DNA of 11,347 nt from CAYXFZ01 sp964464385 (GTDB lineage Bacteria; Planctomycetota; UBA1135). Each line of letters opens with the position of its first letter. Position 1 is the first letter of the stretch. Made by a program: the position numbers and the translations under genes. Positions 1 through 5,175 of the stretch are shown here, piece by piece. Location of the stretch: positions 1 through 11,347 of the forward strand of contig CAYXFZ010000079.1 of the NCBI GenBank assembly GCA_964464385.1. Reading direction: 5' to 3'. The notes under the pieces are model-generated. The model did no database searches, was not told the DNA's origin, and saw only the letters and a list, made by a program, of their open reading frames with translations.

Positions 1-45
1 ACCCGACGTTCCGCAACGGCTACATCGGCTTGCGCTTGCTCACAG
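1..45 (+). repeat. DGR variable repeat (VR), 3' part, with the probable IMH
   Basis: These 45 bases align without gaps to 1706-1750. The five differences are at VR positions 9, 10, 18, 19 and 21, and each is an A in the template (A to T, T, G, G, T). All 32 non-A template positions are unchanged. Effects on codons are AAC to TTC (N to F), AAC to GGC (N to G) and AAC to TAC (N to Y). The invariant 3' segment, about 26-45, is the likely initiation-of-mutagenic-homing site. The two sequences diverge after position 45, yet the stop codons (54-56 and 1759-1761) remain aligned. The 5' part of the VR is outside the window. Confidence 0.93.
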
Positions 46-56
46 TTCGTCCCTGA
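1..56 (+). CDS. 3' end of DGR target gene (SUMF1/FGE-like variable protein), truncated by window
   Basis: Only the last 17 complete codons and the TGA stop (54-56) are inside the window. Read in the frame that matches the template repeat, the tail is PTFRNGYIGLRLLTVRP. An ending of the FRNGYIGLRLL kind is typical of formylglycine-generating-enzyme/sulfatase-modifying-factor (SUMF1-like) C-type-lectin folds, which are common DGR targets. The assignment is strengthened by the template repeat further down, which encodes the preceding GGSWNN...NLRSANRNNNN motif of that family. The variable residues visible here (F, N, G, Y) all correspond to Asn codons in the template. The protein is presumably a displayed or ligand-binding protein, but its N-terminus, signal peptide and other domains lie to the left. 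The identity of the fold rests mostly on the template and on knowledge of DGR targets. Confidence 0.8.
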   Translation, partial: PTFRNGYIGLRLLTVRP

Positions 57-91
57 GCTCCAGCATCAGAACCAGCATGAGCGAAGGCCGA

Positions 92-151
92 GTTGGAGGA
101 TTGCGTGGGGCGTGCGAAGCCGCCCCCGAGCGGAGCGAGAGCATCCTCAAC
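92..151 (+). other. Branched stem-loop downstream of the VR
   Basis: An outer stem pairs 92-101 with 143-151 (nine base pairs with one bulged G). Inside it, 107-112 pairs with 121-126 (GGGGCG/CGCCCC), capped by the GCGAAGC element at 114-120, a sequence known to form an unusually stable mini-hairpin. The segment 126-139 (CCGAGCGGAGCGAG) recurs with one mismatch at 1992-2005. No T-run follows, so a classical intrinsic terminator is unlikely. In the Bordetella phage BPP-1 DGR a hairpin just after the VR is needed for efficient homing. This structure begins 47 bases after the VR ends, farther than in BPP-1, so a role in homing is an inference. Confidence 0.5.
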
Positions 152-180
152 GCGTGCCGTAGCGAAACCCAGCAATAGGA

Positions 181-648
181 ATGCAGTTCTACATCTTTTC
201 CATCTCCGCCACGGGCGATCCTGAACGAGAAATGGAACTCAACCACTTTTTGCGTTCACACCGTGTTGTGGATGTTCGTAAAGAACTCGTCAACACAGCT
301 ACGAATCCCATGTGGACCTTTTGTGTGGAGTGCTTGGATCACACAACGCATACCGCTGCAACCCGATCTAAAACCGCACCTCAAGTTGACTACAAAGAAG
401 TTTTATCCCCAGAGGATTTCTCCCTTTATCAAACATTGCGGGACAAACGAAAAGAACTCGCGAAAGAGGCTGGAACCCCAGTTTGGTCCGTTGCAAACAA
501 TGCCCATATTGCAGCCATGGCGCAAGAGCGTTCCAAGAGCAAGGCGGATCTTTCCAAAATAGATGGTTTTGGGGAGTCTAAGATTGAAAAATATGGCCAA
601 GCCTTTTTGGATTTGATTCCCAGTGAAAAGAAACGGCAACCTGATTGA
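181..648 (+). CDS. DGR-associated HRDC-domain accessory protein
   Basis: This 155-residue protein has two parts. Residues 1 to about 55 (MQFYIFSISATGD..., then an ELNHFLRSHRVVDV stretch and a WTFCVECL stretch) look like the N-terminal module I know from HRDC proteins encoded beside DGR reverse transcriptases. Residues about 70-150 form an HRDC (helicase and RNase D C-terminal) domain, with the pattern LYQTLRDKRKELAKEAGTP, then SVANNAHIAAMA, then IDGFGESKIEKYGQAFLDLI. HRDC domains bind nucleic acid. In DGRs without Avd such proteins are proposed to take the place of the Avd cofactor that chaperones the RT-RNA complex; no Avd-like four-helix protein is visible here. The ATG at 181 is chosen because it gives the complete N-terminal module, although the purine-rich GGA before it is very close. 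The gene overlaps the RT start by 26 bases, which suggests translational coupling. Confidence 0.88.
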   Translation: MQFYIFSISATGDPEREMELNHFLRSHRVVDVRKELVNTATNPMWTFCVECLDHTTHTAATRSKTAPQVDYKEVLSPEDFSLYQTLRDKRKELAKEAGTPVWSVANNAHIAAMAQERSKSKADLSKIDGFGESKIEKYGQAFLDLIPSEKKRQPD

Positions 649-1642
649 AGCGATTGGGGCCTATGACAATCTTCGCTTAGCTTTTCATTTAGCCTGTCGT
701 GGGCGGCGCATGAAGCCCGAGGTACTTGGCTTCCGAAATTGCTTGGATCGCGAACTGCGCTCATTGTCCAACGAACTCCTTGCCGGGGAAGTGGATTGGG
801 GAGAGTACTTCAGTTTTACCGTGAGAGATCCCAAAGTGCGAACGATCTACGCTGCTCCTTTTCGCTCTCATGTGGCGCACCATGCCATCATCAACATTTG
901 TGGCCCGATTTTTGAGCGGTATCAAATTGAAGAAAGTTATGCTTGTCGCAAGGGGAAGGGATTGGATGGAGCCCTCAGGCGTGCAAGGAGGTTTTCGGGG
1001 AATTCCAAGTGGTTTTTGCAAATGGACATTCGGAAATATTTCAATAGCATGGATCACGCAATCCTGTTGGGTTTGCTTGAGCGGCGTTTCAAAGATCCAA
1101 TTGTCCTGAAGATATTTACATCTATTTTGGGCACTTACCACCATTCTCCAGGCAAGGGTGTGCCGATTGGAAACTTAACCAGCCAGTATTTTGCAAATCA
1201 TTACTTGGCCCCATTTGACCATTTCTTGAAAGAACACCTTCGGCGAAAAAAGGTGGTCCGTTATATGGATGACATCGTGGTATGGGGTGATGAGAATGAG
1301 GATTTGTTAGAAGTTCGAAATACCGTTGCCAAGTACTTATCCCAGGAATTGTCCCTTGAGTTGAAATACTCCCGTTTGAATCGTATGAAAAAGGGGCTCA
1401 CCTTTCTGGGTTATCGATTGTTTCCTGGACGGATTGGCCTATCGCGTCGCACCCGGGACCGCTTTCGCCGAAAAAGTCGGAAATTGTTGGCCGAATTTCA
1501 TGCTGGTGTTTGGTCGGAGCGGGCATTTGTCGCCCATATGGACCCTATGATCGACTTTGTCCAGCGTGGCGGTTCCTTTCAGTTTCGTCAGCGCTGTTTG
1601 CTAGAATCAGAACGGGCGCACTCGGAAGCTCGAACCGTGTGA
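623..1642 (+). CDS. DGR reverse transcriptase
   Basis: This 339-residue protein is the RT that copies the template RNA with adenine-directed errors. It starts at a GTG inside the HRDC gene. The start is supported because the opening (MKRNGNLIEAIGAYDNLRLA) matches the usual N-terminus of DGR RTs. Visible motifs in order are APFRSHVAHHAIINI near residue 79, YACRKGKG near 105, the first catalytic aspartate in LQMDIRKYFNSMDH (D135), the DGR-type motif IGNLTSQ (182-188, in place of the QG-containing motif of group II intron and retron RTs), the catalytic YMDD (214-217), and LTFLGYRLFPG in the thumb-proximal part. The length is normal for the class. No maturase, endonuclease or retron partner is attached. 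The gene is AT-richer than the cellular genes to its right. The template repeat begins at or just past its stop codon, so RT and template probably share a transcript. Confidence 0.97.
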   Translation: MKRNGNLIEAIGAYDNLRLAFHLACRGRRMKPEVLGFRNCLDRELRSLSNELLAGEVDWGEYFSFTVRDPKVRTIYAAPFRSHVAHHAIINICGPIFERYQIEESYACRKGKGLDGALRRARRFSGNSKWFLQMDIRKYFNSMDHAILLGLLERRFKDPIVLKIFTSILGTYHHSPGKGVPIGNLTSQYFANHYLAPFDHFLKEHLRRKKVVRYMDDIVVWGDENEDLLEVRNTVAKYLSQELSLELKYSRLNRMKKGLTFLGYRLFPGRIGLSRRTRDRFRRKSRKLLAEFHAGVWSERAFVAHMDPMIDFVQRGGSFQFRQRCLLESERAHSEARTV

Positions 1643-1644
1643 AA

Positions 1645-1750
1645 CGGGGCGGTAGCTGGAACAATTCAGCCATCAACCTGCGTTCGGCGAATCGGAACAA
1701 CAACAACCCGACGAACCGCAACAACAACATCGGCTTGCGCTTGCTCACAG
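1645..1750 (+). repeat. DGR template repeat (TR)
   Basis: 1706-1750 is proven by its alignment to the VR. The 5' extent is inferred from the open frame that encodes GGSWNN, NLRSANRNNNN and NRNNN, and from the density of AAY codons; the true left edge cannot be set without the missing VR. Between 1660 and 1728 there are 12 AAY (Asn) codons, ten AAC and two AAT, the codon type favoured by DGRs because substituting its adenines never creates a stop. The virtual frame ends with TGA at 1759-1761, aligned to the stop of the target gene. The sequence is not a gene: it has no start of its own and continues the RT 3' region in another frame. It is presumably transcribed as the template RNA from the RT operon. 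Confidence 0.92.
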
Positions 1751-1901
1751 CTCAGGGTTGAGCCGGATAGCCAACCACGAACAGAGTGTTGTCCAGTCTC
1801 CTATGGAGCAAATCCGAAATAGGGAGGGTGGTGAGTAGAAAGAATCGAAAGGCGCCCTTCTTTCGAGCCTAGAAACTGCAAGTTCAAAATAAATTCTAAA
1901 A

Positions 1902-1922
1902 TCCTGAGTCCTGAGTCCTGAG
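1902..1922. repeat. Three tandem TCCTGAG heptamers
   Basis: TCCTGAG occurs three times without interruption (1902-1908, 1909-1915, 1916-1922). It follows an AT-rich tract in the non-coding stretch after the DGR. No function is apparent. Confidence 0.85.
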
Positions 1923-1954
1923 GGTGTCCACGCACGAGGCCGCTGTTTGCAAAA

Positions 1955-2043
1955 GAGCGGGGAGTTTCGGTTCGAGCGACTTGGCACCGGACCGAGCGAA
2001 GCGAGGGAGGAGCCACTGGAGCTCGGCCCGAAACTCCCCGTTC
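1955..2043. repeat. Long inverted repeat downstream of the TR
   Basis: The perfect 13-base arms CGGGGAGTTTCGG (1958-1970) and CCGAAACTCCCCG (2028-2040) extend outward by three pairs, one of them G-T (1955-1957 with 2041-2043). Inward, after one mismatch and one wobble, they continue as CGAGC (1973-1977) with GCTCG (2021-2025). A further TGGC/GCCA pair (1982-1985 with 2012-2015) encloses a loop with CCGAGCGAAGCGAG (1992-2005), nearly identical to 126-139. No T-run follows either arm. It could be a transcript-end structure of the DGR operon or a cruciform; neither is demonstrated. Confidence 0.8.
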
Positions 2044-2103
2044 ACAACGTGCTGGATTGACCCATCCGAGCCAAGAAATCAGGGTTAGAATAAAAGGAAG
2101 ACC

Positions 2104-3342
2104 TTGGCTTCTACCATGCTGTGTCCCCTCACCCTTTGCCTTTCGCTTGTGCCCGCCTGCGCGCCTGCGGCACAGCAGGACGGAAGCGTGTTGTCTTGGG
2201 GTTGGGATCAGTTCGGCCAGATTTCGAACACGCCGACCTCGGCGGATTTTGTTGCCTTGGCCGGGGGTGGGTACCACTCCTTGGGCATGCGCACCGACGG
2301 CTCCTTGGCTTCCTGGGGCTGGGACAATTACGGCCAAGTGCGGAATACGCCCGCCGGCAATGACTTTGGTCAAGTGAGCGGCGGCGAGTGGCACTCCATG
2401 GCCCTGCGTGACGATGGCACGATTGCTTCTTGGGGACACGACGCCTCTCTGCAAGTCACGAACACGCCGCCTGGCAATGATTTCATGCAAGTTTCTTGCG
2501 GCGGCTTTCATTCCCTGGCCTTGCGGGCGGACGGTTCTATCGAGGCTTGGGGCAATGATCTCTACGGCCAAGTGTCGGGCACGCCGACGGGGGGCGGATT
2601 CATTCAAGTAGCGGGGGCCTACTACCACTCGCTGGCCCTGCGCGCCGATGGCACGATTGTTGCTTGGGGGCGGGACAACTGGGGGCAAGTTTCTTCGACC
2701 CCAACTGCGGGTGGGCACACCTGGATCGAAGGCGGCGATTGGCACAACGTAGCCCTGCGACCCGATGGTTCCATTGCTTCTTGGGGGCAGGACAACTACG
2801 GCCAACTCTCCCAGGCCCCGACTGATGCTGGCTATTTGCACGTCGAAGCTGGGTTTTTCCATTCCATTGCCGGGCGTGCCGATGGCAGTTGGGTAACTTG
2901 GGGCAATGATCAAAAGGGCCAGATCAGCAACGCTCCTACGGGCGTGAGTTTTGCCTTGGTTACCGCCGGTGGGGCGCATTCTTTGGGCATCCTTGGCATC
3001 CCGGATGGGGGCCCGCTCTCCATCGACCCCATCTTTGCCGGCGGTACGGCCACATTCCGCGTGACCGGGGCGGAGCCCTTGGCTCGCTTCCATCTGGCCT
3101 ATTCTTTTTCCGGCTCCGGCCCAACAGCCTTCCCCAACATCGGCATCAGCTTGTCTCTTTCCGTGCCCATCAAGACCTTGGCGCCCTTCGATTTGGATGC
3201 CAACGGCGATGGCGTGTTGGGTCCGCTGAACGTGCCTCCCTCGGTGCAGGTCGGTAAGCAAGTTTGGTTTCAGGGGGTGGTGCAATCCACCTCGGGCAAT
3301 CCGCTTGCCGTCACCAATATGGTGCCGGTCGTGATTCTGTAA
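2104..3342 (+). CDS. Secreted RCC1-repeat beta-propeller protein
   Basis: A protein of about 412 residues, probably exported. The N-terminus (LCPLTLCLSLVPACAPAAQQ) is hydrophobic and resembles a signal peptide, with cleavage possible after APA or AAQ. It lacks the usual basic residues, and the Cys at 19 is in a poor lipobox. Residues 26 to about 297 are seven RCC1-type repeats, each opening with DG-[ST]-x-x-x-WG-x-D and containing a GQ and an H-[SN] motif. The openings fall at 26, 65, 104, 143, 182, 221 and 260, exactly 39 residues apart, which predicts a seven-bladed propeller. The C-terminal 110 residues form an Ig-like or beta-sandwich module with a DLDANGDG stretch that could bind calcium, resembling C-terminal regions common in secreted proteins of planctomycetes and relatives. 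The start is TTG at 2104, with AGGAAG about six bases upstream; ATG at 2116 is the alternative. RCC1 proteins in eukaryotes act on Ran, but bacterial repeat proteins of this sort are mostly uncharacterised, so no ligand can be named. Confidence 0.9.
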   Translation: MASTMLCPLTLCLSLVPACAPAAQQDGSVLSWGWDQFGQISNTPTSADFVALAGGGYHSLGMRTDGSLASWGWDNYGQVRNTPAGNDFGQVSGGEWHSMALRDDGTIASWGHDASLQVTNTPPGNDFMQVSCGGFHSLALRADGSIEAWGNDLYGQVSGTPTGGGFIQVAGAYYHSLALRADGTIVAWGRDNWGQVSSTPTAGGHTWIEGGDWHNVALRPDGSIASWGQDNYGQLSQAPTDAGYLHVEAGFFHSIAGRADGSWVTWGNDQKGQISNAPTGVSFALVTAGGAHSLGILGIPDGGPLSIDPIFAGGTATFRVTGAEPLARFHLAYSFSGSGPTAFPNIGISLSLSVPIKTLAPFDLDANGDGVLGPLNVPPSVQVGKQVWFQGVVQSTSGNPLAVTNMVPVVIL

Positions 3343-3345
3343 GGA

Positions 3346-3443
3346 ACCCGAACTAAAATAACAGACAGTTTCCCCCCGGTTCCTTTGCGCTGTTGGTTTA
3401 GCCCGGGTGCTTTTGCGCTGTTATTTTAGTTCGGGTGCTTTTT
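3346..3443 (+). terminator. 19-bp inverted repeat with T-run after the RCC1 gene
   Basis: ACCCGAACTAAAATAACAG (3346-3364) is perfectly complementary to 3418-3436, with a loop of 53 bases. GC and five T residues (3439-3443) follow. It begins three bases after the RCC1 stop codon, so it could end that transcript. The long AT-containing stem and large loop are unlike a compact intrinsic terminator, so other roles remain possible. No equivalent T-run follows in the minus direction, from which the EAL operon arrives. Confidence 0.6.
3384..3438 (+). repeat. Two tandem 28-bp units within the inverted repeat
   Basis: TTTGCGCTGTT-GG-TTTAG-CC-CGGGTGC (3384-3410) is repeated as TTTGCGCTGTT-AT-TTTAG-TT-CGGGTGC (3412-3438), offset by 28 bases with only four differences. 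Each unit is followed by a T-run (four T, then five T). The left arm at 3346-3364 pairs perfectly only with the second unit; with the first it would have four mismatches. Confidence 0.85.
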
Positions 3444-3511
3444 ACGAGGAGGAGGGGGAGGAGGACAGCAGACACGGAAAAATCGTCACCCAAGCCTAGT
3501 CCAAAAAAGGC

Positions 3512-5164
3512 TTAGAGGACCGATTCTTGCCAGCGAATTTTGGCGTCTGAGGCCGAAAGAGGCTTAGAAAAGAGCCATCCTTGGCCATAATCACAACCAT
3601 GCTCCAGCAAGAAGTCGCGCTGGTGCGTTTCCTCGATGCCCTCAGCCACGACCTTGAGCCCCAAATCTCGGGACATGGCCAAAATACTGCGCAATAAATT
3701 TTGCGCATCTTCGCCGCCATCATCGAGAGCAACCACAAAAGCACGGTCAATCTTGAGGGTTTCCACCGGCAGTTTGCGCAAGTAGGAAAGGGAGGAATAG
3801 CCCGTGCCAAAATCGTCCAAGGAGAGGCTGACCCCCAAGTCGCGCAATGCGTGCAGCGCGGCGAGACTGCCACTGTCGTTTTCGTTCATAACCGCGGTCT
3901 CGGTAATTTCCAACTTGAAACGGCTGGGCGCGACACCCGTTTCCTGAAAAATAGAGTCCACCTGTCGGCTGAGGTTGCGGTCGCGCAATTGCACCGGCGA
4001 AAGATTCACGGAAAGGAATGGGCCTGCCTCTCCTGAACCCGTTGCGGCCGCGAATTCGGCGGCTTCCCGCAAGGTCTTGAGACCAATGTCCAAAATTAAG
4101 GTCCCGGCATTTTCCGCTACGGGAATGAATTCGCCCGGAGAAACAGAGCCATGCTCAGGGTGATCCCAACGGCAGAGAGTTTCGAATCCTGCCAACCCCC
4201 CGCCATCTAGATAGACAATGGGTTGGAACACGGTGAAAACCGCATCCGAGAGCAAGGCCTCTTCCAACTCAGCGGCCATGCGCCACCGGGCGACGGAGGC
4301 GGATTGCATGGTCTGCGAGAAAAAGGCCTGGCCGCTGTCGGACTTGGTCTCGGCTTGACGAAGGGCGGCGCGGGCATCATTCAGCCAAGCACGGGCATCG
4401 GTGCAGGTGTCCACCCATGGGGCGATGCCGACGGTTGTCTCAAGTTGCAATCCTTGGGCATGCTTGCGAAATTCAGCCGTCATCTGTCCGGCTTGATCCG
4501 GATCCCTTAGACCGGGAATCAGGACGGCGAAAAGATCTTCTTCCAAGCGGGCGGCCGCGGCCCGAGCACCGAAACTCCGGCGCATTTTTTGGGCCAACCG
4601 CCGCAAGAGTTCCAAGTAGGAATCCCGACCCAAAGAAGTGTAATGCTTGGCGGCGTCCTGCAAACGGATCCCGATCAGTGCAGCCGTAGACCCCGCTGCC
4701 TTGGGGAGTCGCTTCAGTTCTTCTTCCAATGCTCCCAGGAGCCCAGTCGGGTTGAGCAGTCGAGTTTCAAGGTCGGAGTGACCAGCGGCAAATCGCGCAT
4801 AAGGGTCATCGGGATCCTTTTGAACCATGACTTCCGCGAGAGCGGGGGCGGCCAGTCCCGCCAAAATTTTCAGCGAAGGGCGCAGGCTCTCGGGGAGGGC
4901 CCCGGTCGGTTGGAATACCAATTGTCCGACGTCCTCCCCGCCACAGGAGATTTTGACCGACCAGCCTTCGGTGTCCAAGGAGGCTGGCAGGAAAGCGGCA
5001 GCCTCAAGGTTTAAGAGCTCCCGAATGACTCTTAGGGTTTCTTCAAGAGCAACGCGAGGATCCGTTCCCTCGGCAATCCGCTGGGAAAACTGGAGAGAGA
5101 GATCTTGAATCCGAGGGGCTAGATCCGGGGCGGAGCGGGTAAAGAAACGGTTGAGGAAGGACAT
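3512..5164 (-). CDS. Cyclic-di-GMP phosphodiesterase with degenerate GGDEF and intact EAL domain
   Basis: A predicted cytoplasmic signalling protein of 550 residues with no membrane segment. Residues about 35-115 look like a divergent GAF-type sensor (weak call). Residues about 130-285 are a GGDEF domain in which the signature is EEDLF (208-212) instead of GGDEF, so cyclase activity is not expected. Residues about 297-545 are an EAL domain with its active-site set: FQPIV (Q314), the EAL motif as ETL with its glutamate (E328), N387 in SVNLSP, E419 and E422 in LEITET, the DDFGTG loop (D450, D451), K471 in LKID and E508 in VVAEG. Hydrolysis of cyclic di-GMP to pGpG is therefore predicted. The start is the ATG at 5164; an upstream extension would overlap the FAD-subunit gene, which ends at 5176. 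The 11-base gap and shared strand suggest one operon with the molybdenum enzyme. No strong Shine-Dalgarno is seen, consistent with coupling to the upstream gene. Confidence 0.93.
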   Translation of the reverse strand: MSFLNRFFTRSAPDLAPRIQDLSLQFSQRIAEGTDPRVALEETLRVIRELLNLEAAAFLPASLDTEGWSVKISCGGEDVGQLVFQPTGALPESLRPSLKILAGLAAPALAEVMVQKDPDDPYARFAAGHSDLETRLLNPTGLLGALEEELKRLPKAAGSTAALIGIRLQDAAKHYTSLGRDSYLELLRRLAQKMRRSFGARAAAARLEEDLFAVLIPGLRDPDQAGQMTAEFRKHAQGLQLETTVGIAPWVDTCTDARAWLNDARAALRQAETKSDSGQAFFSQTMQSASVARWRMAAELEEALLSDAVFTVFQPIVYLDGGGLAGFETLCRWDHPEHGSVSPGEFIPVAENAGTLILDIGLKTLREAAEFAAATGSGEAGPFLSVNLSPVQLRDRNLSRQVDSIFQETGVAPSRFKLEITETAVMNENDSGSLAALHALRDLGVSLSLDDFGTGYSSLSYLRKLPVETLKIDRAFVVALDDGGEDAQNLLRSILAMSRDLGLKVVAEGIEETHQRDFLLEHGCDYGQGWLFSKPLSASDAKIRWQESVL

Positions 5165-5175
5165 GAAAAGCGGAG

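Larger units (their letters stand above)
1762..2103. other. Gene-free stretch between DGR and RCC1 gene
   Basis: About 340 bases without a credible gene. The long minus-strand frame crossing it is the complement of the RCC1 gene. It contains three tandem copies of the heptamer TCCTGAG (1902-1922), an AT-rich tract around 1883-1900, and the large inverted repeat at 1955-2043. A promoter for the RCC1 gene is expected here, but I cannot point to a convincing -35/-10 pair. An in-frame TAG at 2086-2088 sets the upstream limit of the RCC1 gene. Confidence 0.7.

Noticed and set aside
623..1642. Group II intron or retron reverse transcriptase
   Set aside because: The IGNLTSQ motif, the absence of maturase/endonuclease domains and the VR/TR pair identify a DGR RT. 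No retron msr/msd-like structure is evident.
1510..1761. Short open frame containing the SUMF1-like peptide, considered as a gene
   Set aside because: It overlaps the RT in another frame and then reads through the template repeat. The family-like peptide is the virtual translation of the TR, not an expressed protein.
1902..1922. CRISPR-like repeat
   Set aside because: The heptamers are directly abutting with no spacers; it is a simple tandem repeat.
1955..2043. Insertion-sequence terminal repeats
   Set aside because: The arms are only about 57 bases apart with no transposase or target-site duplication, so a stem-loop is a better description.
1801..3285. Minus-strand open frame of 494 codons
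   Set aside because: It is the complement of the RCC1 gene. Its Arg/Gly/Pro-rich quasi-repeats simply mirror the 117-base RCC1 repeats, and it covers the non-coding inverted-repeat region as well.
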